This document shows positions 8,102 to 16,484 of a stretch of 26,878 nucleotides of DNA, one piece after another. This DNA is from JBBQXY01 sp051004815 (GTDB lineage: Bacteria > Chloroflexota > Ktedonobacteria > Ktedonobacterales > Ktedonobacteraceae): assembly GCA_051004815.1 (NCBI GenBank), contig JBPCJY010000109.1, forward strand, positions 1-26,878, in the 5' to 3' direction. The position numbers and the translations under genes were made by a program. Numbering within the stretch: position 1 is the first letter of the stretch; each line of letters opens with the position of its first letter. The notes below the pieces were generated by a model. The model was not told where the DNA came from and ran no database searches. It worked only from the letters and a program-made list of their open reading frames with translations.

Positions 8102-8150
8102 GAATGTTAATGTGTTGGCGGCGATTTTTGCCGCCAACACATTAACATTC
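8102..8150 (+). terminator. Hairpin terminator candidate after icd
   Basis: Perfect 21-base arms (8102-8122 and 8130-8150) close a 7-base T-rich loop five bases after the icd stop. There is no T run after the right arm, so a classical Rho-independent mechanism is uncertain. It may instead protect the 3' end of the icd mRNA or separate icd from the carbonic anhydrase gene. Confidence 0.6.
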
Positions 8151-8182
8151 TCGAACTGGTAGGAAAGGAATATAGTTACACG

Positions 8183-8746
8183 ATGCTTGACGAAATATTG
8201 GCTAACAACGCACGTTTCTTACAAGAACAGCACCTGCCCGTCATAGGCCATGCCCCGCGCAAGCACATGGCCGTTGTCACTTGTATGGACTGCCGTTTAG
8301 TGCGCAGCTTCGAGGATGCCCTGGGCCTGGAACGAGGAGACGTAGTGGAGCTACGTACAGCAGGCGCAACTATCTCCAAGATGGAACGCGAGGGCATGGG
8401 AAACGACTTGATCCGCTCCCTGGCTGGCGCAATCTACCTGCTCGGTGTACGCGAGGTGCTGGTCATCGGTCATACCGAATGTGGCTTGTCGCATGTCAGC
8501 CCAACCGCACTGACGGCTCCCATGCAAGCCCTGGGTGTAGACCCGCACAAGTTGATTGAAAAAGAGGGCCTGGGCGATGTCAATGGTCTGGTTGACTGGG
8601 TGGGAGCCTTTAATGATGTTCACCTGAACGTCAAAGAGGTCGTCAACGTTATTCGCAACAGTCCCTACCTTCCCAAAATTCCCGTCCATGGCCTCGTGAT
8701 TGATATCATAACCGGCAAGCTGGAACTGGTTGATAAAGGGAAATAA
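8183..8746 (+). CDS. Beta-class carbonic anhydrase
   Basis: Zinc enzyme that interconverts CO2 and bicarbonate in the cytoplasm. The zinc ligands are Cys34, His97 and Cys100, in the motifs CMDCRL and GHTECG; the Asp36-Arg38 dyad of the family is present. At 187 residues it is of the short type (Cab-like branch), with the HGLVIDIITGKLELV end common to these enzymes. The ATG lies about 14 bases after AGGAAAGGA, an unusually long spacing, but no better start is seen. It sits between a hairpin and a lipoprotein gene that starts 13 bases downstream, so those two may share a transcript. Bicarbonate supply for carboxylases such as the one encoded at 16.7 kb is a plausible role. Confidence 0.92.
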   Translation: MLDEILANNARFLQEQHLPVIGHAPRKHMAVVTCMDCRLVRSFEDALGLERGDVVELRTAGATISKMEREGMGNDLIRSLAGAIYLLGVREVLVIGHTECGLSHVSPTALTAPMQALGVDPHKLIEKEGLGDVNGLVDWVGAFNDVHLNVKEVVNVIRNSPYLPKIPVHGLVIDIITGKLELVDKGK

Positions 8747-8759
8747 GTTAGAAATATAG

Positions 8760-9509
8760 ATGAACAATAAGCTACCTTTCCGCCATATTGCTTTGGCGTT
8801 ACTAATAGTTGTCGTGCTCACTTTTTCTGCTTGCGCCACGAGCGGAAGTACCAATACAACCGCTACTCCTGTTACGCATATTACCGGCACGGCGACGAGT
8901 TCGGCTAACCATCTCATCGCTGGCCCTATAACGTATGTTGCTCTGGGAGCCTCTGACGCGGTTGGCGTTGGCAGCACGCAGCCGGGGTCACAGGGCTATG
9001 TGCCTTTGCTAGCAACGCGCTTGCCGAAGGGTTCACATATGGTGAATCTAGGCATCGGTGGCATTCATCTGCACGGTGCTCTCACCGAGGAACTTCCTAT
9101 TGCTCTTACTACGTCTCCTGAACTGGTCACGATCTGGTTGGTGGCCAATGACTTTGTCGGCGGTGTTACGTATAGTGACTACATGCACGACCTGAATACA
9201 CTGCTAGAGCAGTTGCGTACCCATACCCACGCCAGCCTCGTCATGGCGAACCTGCCAGACCTGACACGGCTACCCGCCTTTGCCAATCAAACTGCCGCCC
9301 AAAAAGCGCAGATGCTCCAACAAATTCAGCACTGGAACGTCGGTATTGCCGCGCTCACCAGACAGTACAATGTGACATTGGTTGATCTATACAACCATGG
9401 GAGCCAGCTCACGGCCCACCCCGAATATATCAGTGGCGATGGCTTCCACCCCAGCCCCGCTGGCTATGTCCAGTTAGCGGACATTTTCTGGCAAGCCATC
9501 AACGTGTAG
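8760..9509 (+). CDS. SGNH/GDSL-type hydrolase lipoprotein
   Basis: Predicted extracellular, lipid-anchored esterase or lipase-like hydrolase. Residues 1-24 are a lipoprotein signal peptide, with the lipobox TFSAC placing the modified cysteine at 25. A Ser/Thr/Ala-rich linker follows. The SGNH blocks are all visible: nucleophile Ser65 in ALGASDAVGVG, Gly in NLGIGG (97-101), Asn130 in VANDF, and Asp227/His230 in DGFHPSPAGY. The substrate cannot be told. It starts 13 bases after the carbonic anhydrase stop and has only a weak ribosome binding site, so translational coupling or co-transcription is likely. It is convergent with the sulfotransferase gene. Confidence 0.88.
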   Translation: MNNKLPFRHIALALLIVVVLTFSACATSGSTNTTATPVTHITGTATSSANHLIAGPITYVALGASDAVGVGSTQPGSQGYVPLLATRLPKGSHMVNLGIGGIHLHGALTEELPIALTTSPELVTIWLVANDFVGGVTYSDYMHDLNTLLEQLRTHTHASLVMANLPDLTRLPAFANQTAAQKAQMLQQIQHWNVGIAALTRQYNVTLVDLYNHGSQLTAHPEYISGDGFHPSPAGYVQLADIFWQAINV

Positions 9510-9542
9510 AGCAGACAGTAGTGAGGAACAAGCCTATTCACA

Positions 9543-10502
9543 TTACTTGTCCCACCCGAAATTGACGCCCAGGTAATCGTAGAGGCGGGCGTTATGTGGC
9601 TCGAAGTACGCAATCAGGTGCTTCCGCAGTGCTGGATTCATCCTGGCGTAGGTATAGTTGTTATAGGGCTTGTATACTTCCTTGCTTATCTGGAGGTCTG
9701 TCGCGGATACGTTTAGAAAGTCCAAAACTTGTTTGATAGTGCTGGCTGGATCAGTATAGAACTCTTCGCTTTTGAGGATCAAGAACTGTTCACGGGGAAA
9801 CAGCTTCATCCATGCCTGTAGTTGATCTACATACATCCCGCGACTGAGATAGCCACGTTCCATATATTCAATGCTATAGTAGTATTCATCTTGCAGGATC
9901 ATCGTCCGCTCCCTGGCTGCCCGTTCCTCTTCACGCTCTATGGCTTCCTCGAATGATAAGGTCGCAAAGCCATGGTCGAGAGCATGGTAGTATTGGGAAT
10001 AGGCCCGATCTACAGGATTGCGTAACAGAACGATAAGCTTGACGTGGGGCAGGGTTTGTGCCACTCTTTTGGGTGCATGGGGATAAAATAAGTAGCAAGG
10101 CGTCGCTTCTCCTGTCAGAAAGGTTTGTCCAGAGAGATGTTGGGTGTGATACTTTTCGACCCTGGTAGGAAAGTGTCCTTGATACCATGTCAGGCTCTTG
10201 TTAAATCTACGATCAAAGTAATGTACTTCTTTCGTAGAGGCCGGTCCGATGCAGGGATGGGCTTGTAAGTAATGGTAGAGAGAAGTAGTGCCACCGCGTT
10301 GGGCTCCAATGACCAGGAAATCGGGCAAGAGACGTAGCGGAGAAGTTACCCCTCTGTAGAGTTTCTCATACAATGGAGTGGTGCAGTCCCACTTCACCGG
10401 CGTCATAGAAGGGGCGGAAGTTGGCAACCTATTAGCTGAAGAAGCTATGTCCCTGGAAGAATTTGCATCCGAGGAGCGGATGATCTGTACAAAAGATTTC
10501 AT
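9543..10502 (-). CDS. PAPS-dependent sulfotransferase family protein
   Basis: Transfers a sulfuryl group from PAPS to an acceptor, usually a carbohydrate in this branch (NodH/heparan-sulfate type). The PAPS 5'-phosphosulfate loop is IGAQRGGTTSLYHYL (about 65-79) and the 3'-phosphate site is LLRNPVDRAYSQYYH (159-173), with Arg161 and Ser169 as the expected contacts. STKEVHYFD and the C-terminal Tyr/Asn-rich segment also fit the family. No transmembrane segment is present, so it should act in the cytoplasm. The N-terminal 50 residues are Ser-rich and not conserved; with no clear ribosome binding site the true start may be further in, for example Met33. No PAPS synthesis or glycan genes are nearby, so the acceptor is unknown. 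Confidence 0.87.
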   Translation of the reverse strand: MKSFVQIIRSSDANSSRDIASSANRLPTSAPSMTPVKWDCTTPLYEKLYRGVTSPLRLLPDFLVIGAQRGGTTSLYHYLQAHPCIGPASTKEVHYFDRRFNKSLTWYQGHFPTRVEKYHTQHLSGQTFLTGEATPCYLFYPHAPKRVAQTLPHVKLIVLLRNPVDRAYSQYYHALDHGFATLSFEEAIEREEERAARERTMILQDEYYYSIEYMERGYLSRGMYVDQLQAWMKLFPREQFLILKSEEFYTDPASTIKQVLDFLNVSATDLQISKEVYKPYNNYTYARMNPALRKHLIAYFEPHNARLYDYLGVNFGWDK

Positions 10503-10673
10503 ATGGGTGAATTGTAACGCTGAAGCCCTTTAGCATCGTATCGTATTCACAGCAAGAGGACGCGCTACTACTCCTTTCAATTCGTTGTTGTTAAAGCAAT
10601 GAGTGTCACAGTACTGATCCGTTTCGTACCCTTCTAACCTGTTTCCCGTGCGCTAGTAAGAAGCATCAGCCAT

Positions 10674-12131
10674 TCAGGAATCATTGACCAGAGGGAGGGA
10701 TAGCGTGAAAGTCGATCCTTGCCCTACTTGACTTTCAACATCAATAGACCCTCCATGGGCGCGGATCACCCAATCGACAATGGATAATCCTAACCCGCTG
10801 CCGCCGCCCCTCCGCGTTCGCGCCGGATCAGCGCGGTAAAAGCGTTCAAAGATATGGAGGGTATCCTCTGGAGCAATGCCAATCCCCGTGTCTTGGACTT
10901 CAATACATCCACAGCGATCCCTGACTTCGACCATAAGCGTAACGCACCCACCAGAATTCGTGTAGGTAAACGCATTATCCAGGAGATTCATCACGCACTG
11001 AATGAGGCGTGAGGTATCACCTCGTACCGTCACTGGCTCCAGTTTGAGCACCTGTAGCACGATACTACGTTCCGTTGCCAACAGCTCGAGTGTCCCAACG
11101 ACATCGGAGACCAGGAGATCAAGCCGTACAAGCTCCCGGTCGAGTTGTACCTGCCCTTCGTCCGAGCGAGCAAGTATCAAAAGATCACGAATAAGATGCC
11201 CCAGTCGCTCGGCTTCGGCATTCACGTCATGCAGAACAGCGATACATTCCTCTCCATTGGAAGACTGTGCTAGTGCCACATCCGTCATACTGCGAATGGC
11301 AGCGACAGGTGTACGCAGTTCGTGTGAGGCATCTGCCACAAAGCGACGTTGTTGCATAAAGGACTGATTAAGTCGCCCAATCATTTTGTTGAAGGTAAGG
11401 GCGAGATGTTGCACTTCGTCGCGGGAGCGTGGCACAGGGACGCGGCTATGCAAGTCTCCTGCACTTATATCCTCGGCGATGCGTGTGAGATCGCGGATAG
11501 GGATAAAGGCCCGCGCCGCGAGCCAGTAGCTGCCAATGATACCAAGGATAAGCGCAAACGGGGCCATGAGGAGCAATTCCTTGACGACTTTCCGCAATGC
11601 CGTGTCCAAGGGAGTCAGTGTCTGACCAACCTGAATGATCCCAAAAAGTGTTTGATTATTCATCAGACGGGTACTGTACAATCGCACCTGGTAGCCATTC
11701 GTTGTCGTGACAGTGCCTTGCCAGGGCGTACCATGCAAGGGCTGCGTCACACTAAGAGAAGGTACCTGGAGAACACGAAAGGCGGGTGTCATGGAGATGA
11801 TTTGTCCCTTCGCATCGAGAATTCTCACCAGTGCGCCAAAATTCACATCTGCATTCCGAGCATTTTGTTTGAGCGTGTTATGCCCAAGGAGAAGTATCTC
11901 CTGTGCTATATCATCGGAATCGATGTTACCATTATCATCGGTGATATCAGCTATAAGTTGGTCCGTGCGCACTTTAAGTGGGCCATCGTAGGTCTCAATG
12001 AGTTCTGCTTGCAATCTCAAATACAGAACAATGCCAATCAGGAGCAGGAGTGCCACAAAGATGCCCGTGTACCACAGCGTCAACTGGACGCGAATCCCTG
12101 GCAGCCCCACACCTCGCAAACGATGAATCAT
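10674..12131 (-). CDS. Membrane sensor histidine kinase
   Basis: The sensor of a two-component system. One transmembrane helix spans about 18-40 and a second about 186-210; the roughly 145 residues between them form an extracytoplasmic sensing domain of unknown ligand. A HAMP domain follows (about 208-260). The HisKA domain has the phosphoacceptor His270 in FVADASHELRTPVAAIR. The ATPase domain has the N box (NLLDNAFTY, Asn386), G1 (DTGIGIA, 414-420), F box (IFERFYRADPARTRR) and G2 (GGGSGLGLS, 442-450). The start codon overlaps the stop of the upstream response regulator gene (ATGA-type overlap), so the two are translationally coupled. It resembles the MprB/CusS-like group, but no target can be named. 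Confidence 0.93.
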   Translation of the reverse strand: MIHRLRGVGLPGIRVQLTLWYTGIFVALLLLIGIVLYLRLQAELIETYDGPLKVRTDQLIADITDDNGNIDSDDIAQEILLLGHNTLKQNARNADVNFGALVRILDAKGQIISMTPAFRVLQVPSLSVTQPLHGTPWQGTVTTTNGYQVRLYSTRLMNNQTLFGIIQVGQTLTPLDTALRKVVKELLLMAPFALILGIIGSYWLAARAFIPIRDLTRIAEDISAGDLHSRVPVPRSRDEVQHLALTFNKMIGRLNQSFMQQRRFVADASHELRTPVAAIRSMTDVALAQSSNGEECIAVLHDVNAEAERLGHLIRDLLILARSDEGQVQLDRELVRLDLLVSDVVGTLELLATERSIVLQVLKLEPVTVRGDTSRLIQCVMNLLDNAFTYTNSGGCVTLMVEVRDRCGCIEVQDTGIGIAPEDTLHIFERFYRADPARTRRGGGSGLGLSIVDWVIRAHGGSIDVESQVGQGSTFTLSLPLVNDS

Positions 12132-12805
12132 TCTACAGGTTCCTTCAATTGATAGCCAGCCCTACGAACGGTATGGATAATATTTGGCTCATTTTGTTCG
12201 CAGAGCTTACGCCTCAAACTGTGAATATGCACATCAATGACATTGGAGAGGTGCTCAGCATCGTAATCCCAGACATGTTCAGCGATTTTTAATCGGCTCA
12301 GGACATGGCGCGGGTGGCGCATCAAGAACTCCAGCAGTGCATATTCCTTGCCACACAAGGCAATAACACGATTTCCCCGCCGTACCTCGTGCGTTTGGGC
12401 GTTCAGGACAAGATCCAAGAAATGCAGTTCCGCCGTCTTGGACGGACTCTCACGTCGCAGTAGAGCGCGTATCCGCGCCTCCAATTCACCGAAAGCAAAG
12501 GGTTTTGTCAGGTAGTCATCCGCGCCCAGGTCCAAGCCTTTGATACGATGATCAATCTCATCCAGTGCTGTCAAGAGCAGAATAGGCATCGTCCGCCCAT
12601 AGTCGCGCAATTGACGGCAAACCTCAAAACCATTAAGCTGTGGCAATAAAACATCAAGAATGATAAGATCATAAGGTACCGCTAGACCGGTTGAAAGAGC
12701 TTCTCTCCCATCCGTCACGAGGTCAACTGCATACTTATTGCCCATTAGTCCTTTCTTCAGACTGGGGCCTAAATGAGGATCATCTTCAACAATCAGGATA
12801 CGCAT
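12128..12805 (-). CDS. OmpR/PhoB-family response regulator
   Basis: DNA-binding partner of the kinase encoded immediately downstream. The receiver domain (1-118) has the acidic pair Asp8/Asp9, the phosphoacceptor Asp51 in LIILDVLLP, Thr79 and Lys101 (LTKPF). The winged-helix output domain (about 127-222) shows VLNAQTHEVRRG, LCGKEYALLEFLMRH, the recognition helix region NVIDVHIHSLRRKL and the final HTVRRAGYQL. It has the standard length of 225 residues. The first gene of the pair, it is preceded by a 410-base gap that must hold the promoter. Confidence 0.95.
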   Translation of the reverse strand: MRILIVEDDPHLGPSLKKGLMGNKYAVDLVTDGREALSTGLAVPYDLIILDVLLPQLNGFEVCRQLRDYGRTMPILLLTALDEIDHRIKGLDLGADDYLTKPFAFGELEARIRALLRRESPSKTAELHFLDLVLNAQTHEVRRGNRVIALCGKEYALLEFLMRHPRHVLSRLKIAEHVWDYDAEHLSNVIDVHIHSLRRKLCEQNEPNIIHTVRRAGYQLKEPVE

Positions 12806-13100
12806 AAGAATTCTAACCTTGTAAGCTCTATCACAAAACAGCAGTTTCTTAGAAATGTGTTGCCGCTATCTGTCATGTCAGTTCGACCAGATAATCGACA
12901 AAGTTCTTTCCTATCATACTGTATCTTGATTAAATGAAGATTAAAATAGCGGCAAAGTCTTTATTAGCGATGAGAAACGGGTGAGGTTCTTTTTTGCAAA
13001 TGGGGAGGAAATCTTGTCTGCACCCTGTCTGGGGGACAGGGAATGGAGACGGAGGCGGGCCTTGTGCTCAATAATATCTCAAATAAGCCAGACCCCTGCC

Positions 13101-13119
13101 CGGGGTACCCGCAAGGGGC
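13101..13119. repeat. GC-rich dispersed repeat, copy B
   Basis: CGGGGTACCCGCAAGGGGC shares GGG-ACCCGCAAGGGGC with copy A at 2482-2503 (which lies on the other strand) and GGGTACCCG with the palindrome 45 bases downstream. It is part of a small family of intergenic GC-rich elements in this window. Confidence 0.55.
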
Positions 13120-13155
13120 AATACATTTCACTGAAGGCTAAATGATCCGCCCTCG

Positions 13156-13194
13156 CCCGCCCCAGGGTACCCGTAAAGGGTACCCTGGGGCGGG
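13156..13194. repeat. GC-rich palindrome, likely terminator of the GMC oxidoreductase gene
   Basis: Perfect 17-base arms (13156-13172 and 13178-13194) enclose the loop GTAAA. It lies about 20 bases past the stop of the leftward GMC gene, so it may end that transcript, although no T run follows. It contains GGGTACCCGTAAAGGG, which ties it to the dispersed repeat family. Confidence 0.65.
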
Positions 13195-13215
13195 ACGAAG
13201 AGGGGACAGGTAGCC

Positions 13216-15264
13216 TTACGCCACCGTCTTAATATACTGGCTTGCCATGTGCGCTAGTCCCATAATCGAAAGCATGGGGTTCACGCCGGAAGCCGCCGGG
13301 AAGAGGCTGCCATCGCAGACAAACAACCCTTTGATGCCATGAACCTGACCGTTGCCATCGGTCACAGATTTCTGCGCATCGATACCCATGCGACACGTCC
13401 CCATCTGGTGGGCCGTGAACATCATGATGCGATTGACGCCCATGCCGTGCCGCTCCAATTGGCGGTCATAGGCGCGGAACTGCTGCTCACTGACGGGGCC
13501 ATGCGCCGGTTTTTCCAGTTTGGTACGTCTGTTGTGCAACGAAAGCACCGACGTTGCACCGGCGGCAAAATGCGCACGCGTCGCTTGCCGTAAGCCATGC
13601 AGCAGATGATTACGATCATAGACCGAGACGACGTAGTCGATAACGGGTTCACCGTACTTATCTACAGTAATCCTGCCTTCGCCTTTGTCACGCGTCAAGA
13701 TAATAAAGGTCGCGATATGCGGGGCCGCTAGCATCTGCTCTCGATATTCACGCGCTGAACACCATGGTGTAGCCAGGCCAAGCAGACCCGGATGGGCCGG
13801 TGGCACCTCCAATTTATAGCCATAATTTCCTTCCAGATGCGCGAATTGATCGCTATAGGCCGATTGCATCACACCCCGCCAGCCATAGACCTTGTCGGGA
13901 TACACGCCCGCAATCGTCGTAGTGGGATGGAGTTTCAGATGATGCCCAATGTGCAAGTTTTCTACGCCCGAACGCAATAAAAGAGCTGGCGAGTTAATGG
14001 CACCCGCGGAGACCACGACGGTCTTCGCATGGATGGTTACAGTATGTGTCTTCCCTGTTAGCGTGTTGGTCACGGTGGCCTGGACTCCTACCGTCTGCCC
14101 CTTTTCGATCAGCACCTTGTCAGCGTTACAATGAACGATGATTCGTGCGCCTTGATCGTAGGCATCTTGCAGGTACGTTTTCATGGTTGATTGCTTCGCA
14201 CCGTAGCGGCAACCAAAGCCGCACGTCCCACAACGTTGCTCACAATCTACCGCGTTGCGGCGGATCGTCTCACTATGGTAGCCCAGAGCGGAACAGCCAT
14301 CGACCAACAATTGATTCTGTTTGTTATGCGCACTGTTCTCGCTATTGACATGAATGCGCTGCTCGACCGCCGCGAAACTGTCCTGTAGGCGAGAGCCAGT
14401 CAAATCTTGCAAGCCGGAGAGGTTTGCCCACTCTTCCAGGATATCAGCTGGTGTGCGGAACGAGGTCATCCAGTTGATGGTTGTGCCACCACCGAGTGTG
14501 CTACCGGCGAGGACAATGACGCCCAGGTCTTTCGAGGTAAGCGTGCCGCGCTTGAGGTAGAGTTCCGGCATGGCCTGGGCCTCTTGCAGTGTAAAATTCG
14601 CCTCGTTGTTATACCCACCCTTTTCCAGCACAATGACGCTCTTCCCTGCCTGGGCAAGTTCACCGGCGACAACGCCACCACCCGCGCCAGAGCCTATCAC
14701 CACGACATCGGCTTCCAGCGTGGTATCTTTAGTGATGGTTAGCGGCTTAATAGGCTGAGATGCGTTGGCAGGTGGTGGCGTTGGCGCGGCATAGTCCAGA
14801 GCTGCCCAGTTGGGGTTGACACCTTCCGCGTTAGGAACTGAGAAGTAAATGAAGCCGGAGAGACGCTTCAAAGCTTGATAGCCCTGGCGCAGAGCCGCCA
14901 GGGGACTATTCGCCATAGCCAACAAATACTTTTCGCGCTGCTGCTGTGCAAGGGCCATGAACGGCTTAGCGCTACCCGCCAGCAGCAGTCCGGTGACAGG
15001 ACTATTCAACAACCCCAGCAGTTGATGAAATTCGGCCTGTGCTTCGGCATTTTCCTGGGCCAGCGTCTCGGCCACCAGTTGAGCCACATTCAAATCGCTC
15101 GCCCGTCGCTGGTAGTAAGCCTTCATCGCGTCAGAACTCCCGGCGGGAGGTTCCAGAGAAGGGAAAAAGGTATCGCATACTGCCTCTACAATATGAAACT
15201 CGTCAGGGGTAAGCCAACCGGCAACGCTGTCCTCTTTAGTAGCCGAGGAGGAAGTAACAGCCAT
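13216..15264 (-). CDS. GMC-family oxidoreductase, long-chain alcohol oxidase-like
   Basis: FAD-dependent enzyme expected to oxidise an alcohol, probably long-chain. Residues about 15-160 form an alpha-helical extension (WLTPDEFHIVEAVCDTFFP) as in long-chain fatty alcohol oxidases. The FAD fold begins at ADVVVIGSGAGGGVVAGEL (GSGAGGG at 191-197), followed by GSTLGGGTTINWM. Four cysteines (341, 345, 348, 352; CEQRCGTCGFGC) precede GAKQSTM, a motif of this GMC branch. The C terminus has the catalytic His of TAHQMGTCRMG and the Asn of GVNPMLS. No signal peptide or membrane helix is seen. I start at the ATG at 15264 because AAAGGAGA lies six bases upstream; the frame extends 24 codons further without a binding site. 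Confidence 0.9.
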   Translation of the reverse strand: MAVTSSSATKEDSVAGWLTPDEFHIVEAVCDTFFPSLEPPAGSSDAMKAYYQRRASDLNVAQLVAETLAQENAEAQAEFHQLLGLLNSPVTGLLLAGSAKPFMALAQQQREKYLLAMANSPLAALRQGYQALKRLSGFIYFSVPNAEGVNPNWAALDYAAPTPPPANASQPIKPLTITKDTTLEADVVVIGSGAGGGVVAGELAQAGKSVIVLEKGGYNNEANFTLQEAQAMPELYLKRGTLTSKDLGVIVLAGSTLGGGTTINWMTSFRTPADILEEWANLSGLQDLTGSRLQDSFAAVEQRIHVNSENSAHNKQNQLLVDGCSALGYHSETIRRNAVDCEQRCGTCGFGCRYGAKQSTMKTYLQDAYDQGARIIVHCNADKVLIEKGQTVGVQATVTNTLTGKTHTVTIHAKTVVVSAGAINSPALLLRSGVENLHIGHHLKLHPTTTIAGVYPDKVYGWRGVMQSAYSDQFAHLEGNYGYKLEVPPAHPGLLGLATPWCSAREYREQMLAAPHIATFIILTRDKGEGRITVDKYGEPVIDYVVSVYDRNHLLHGLRQATRAHFAAGATSVLSLHNRRTKLEKPAHGPVSEQQFRAYDRQLERHGMGVNRIMMFTAHQMGTCRMGIDAQKSVTDGNGQVHGIKGLFVCDGSLFPAASGVNPMLSIMGLAHMASQYIKTVA

Positions 15265-15317
15265 GATGTTCTCCTTTTGTGAAGTGAAGAAATGATCTTT
15301 GGCATGACAACAACTCA

Positions 15318-15326
15318 AGTATAACA
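15318..15326 (-). promoter_or_regulatory. Extended -10 element for the GMC oxidoreductase gene
   Basis: On the minus strand TGTTATACT forms an extended -10 about 55 bases before the chosen start. No convincing -35 box is present, as is common with the TGn extension. Confidence 0.4.
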
Positions 15327-15383
15327 CACTCATCATGAACGAAGAGATAGTAAATTGAAATGATCTCGGAATGGCCTCGAGTC

Positions 15384-15392
15384 TGATATAAT
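15384..15392 (+). promoter_or_regulatory. Extended -10 element for the GC-rich acquired gene
   Basis: TGATATAAT gives a consensus -10 with the TGn extension. The expected start site near 15399 leaves a leader of about 15 bases that just includes the ribosome binding site of the gene at 15414. The AT-rich promoter looks native although the gene body does not. Confidence 0.45.
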
Positions 15393-15413
15393 GAAAAGGA
15401 AAGGGAAACTATT

Positions 15414-16469
15414 ATGAAGTGCGACAGCACCGAATCAGCAGTGCAAAAGGCACGACTCATGCGAGGCAACGGCATCACCTATGACACCGGCTTTTTCAAC
15501 GCTGGAGTGAGCACTCACGAACCCTTCGACCCCGAGGTTGTGAAGCGTGAAATGCGCATCATCCACGACGACTTGCACTGCAACGTGGTGCGCATCACCG
15601 GCGGCAACGCGGACCGACTCGAGATCGCCGCCTTCCATGCCGCCGACGCCAGCTTGGAGATCTGGTTCTCACCGTTCACATGTGACCTGACCACCGACGA
15701 GCTGCTCGACTTCCTCGCCGACTGCGCCGAGCGTGCCGAGCGGCTACGCCGACAGGGAGCCGAGGTCGTCTTCGTCACTGGTGCTGAACTGAGCCTGTTC
15801 ACTATGGGATTCCTGCCCGGCGATATCCTCAAGGACCGGCTCGACCTGTTGGCCGCGCCACATCGCCTGGGCGAGCTGCTGCCGCAGGTCCCTACTCGTA
15901 TCAACGACTTCCTCGGCAGGGCCGCTGCTGTCGTCCGTGAGCGGTTCGGTGGAAAGATCAGCTACGCCTCAATACCGTTCGAGGGCGTCGACTGGACGCT
16001 GTTCGACTTCATCTCGGTCGACGCCTATCGGTCGATCGAGGTCGCCGACCGCTACCGCGATGCCATCCGTGCCCTTGTCGCGCAGGGAAAGCCCGTCGCG
16101 ATCACCGAGTTCGGTTGTGCCACCTTCCAGGGCGCGGCCGACAAGGGTGCTAGAGGCGGGATGGTCGTCGAATACGACAACAACACACCGATCCAGCTGG
16201 ACGGCGACTACATCCGGGACGAAGCCGAGCAGGCCATCTACCTGCGCGAGCTGCTGGACATCTTCACCGCCGAAGGCGTCGACACCGCGTTCGCGAACAC
16301 CTTCGCATCCTACCATCTGCCGCACCGCTGCGACCCTCGTGCGGACCTGGACATGGCCAGTTATGGTGTGGTCAAGGTGCTCGAAGACCGTCTTGGCCAC
16401 TCCTACCCCGACATGGCTTGGGAACCCAAGGCCGCTTTCACCGCTCTCGCCGACTACTACCATGGCTGA
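15414..16469 (+). CDS. TIM-barrel hydrolase-like protein, 'abortive infection protein' of actinobacterial type
   Basis: A 351-residue protein close to a set of actinobacterial proteins that databases often call 'abortive infection protein' (recognised from memory; the label has little experimental support). The pattern suggests a glycoside-hydrolase-like TIM barrel: NGITYDTGFF near the start, VVRITGG, LEIWFSPF, VTGAELSLF with Glu125, ISVDAYR and VAITEFGCATF with Glu232. The two glutamates after strands would be acid/base and nucleophile. No signal peptide is seen. Codon third positions are strongly G or C, unlike all neighbours, which points to transfer from a GC-rich actinobacterium. GGAAAGGG lies eight bases before the ATG; relatives seem to begin near Met16, so the first 15 residues may be a local addition. 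Confidence 0.75.
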   Translation: MKCDSTESAVQKARLMRGNGITYDTGFFNAGVSTHEPFDPEVVKREMRIIHDDLHCNVVRITGGNADRLEIAAFHAADASLEIWFSPFTCDLTTDELLDFLADCAERAERLRRQGAEVVFVTGAELSLFTMGFLPGDILKDRLDLLAAPHRLGELLPQVPTRINDFLGRAAAVVRERFGGKISYASIPFEGVDWTLFDFISVDAYRSIEVADRYRDAIRALVAQGKPVAITEFGCATFQGAADKGARGGMVVEYDNNTPIQLDGDYIRDEAEQAIYLRELLDIFTAEGVDTAFANTFASYHLPHRCDPRADLDMASYGVVKVLEDRLGHSYPDMAWEPKAAFTALADYYHG

Positions 16470-16484
16470 CCGCATCATATGCCT

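Larger units (their letters stand above)
12806..13215. other. Gene-free region with clustered palindromes
   Basis: The part next to the response regulator (12806-12960) is AT-rich and likely holds its promoter. The part next to the GMC gene (13020-13200) is GC-rich and packed with inverted repeats: CCCTGTC/GACAGGG (13023-13041), the GGGTACCCG element (13101-13119) and the strong palindrome at 13156-13194. No ORF with coding character is seen. Confidence 0.6.

Noticed and set aside
8351..8977. 208-codon leftward open frame opposite the carbonic anhydrase and lipoprotein genes
   Set aside because: It is antisense to two genes with clear active-site motifs, and has no ribosome binding site or family resemblance.
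11349..12152. 267-codon rightward open frame opposite the histidine kinase
   Set aside because: Antisense to an unmistakable kinase; its composition is what the reverse frame of that gene gives.
13216..15336. Longer form of the GMC protein starting at 15336
   Set aside because: The extra 24 codons have no ribosome binding site, while AAAGGAGA fits the ATG at 15264.
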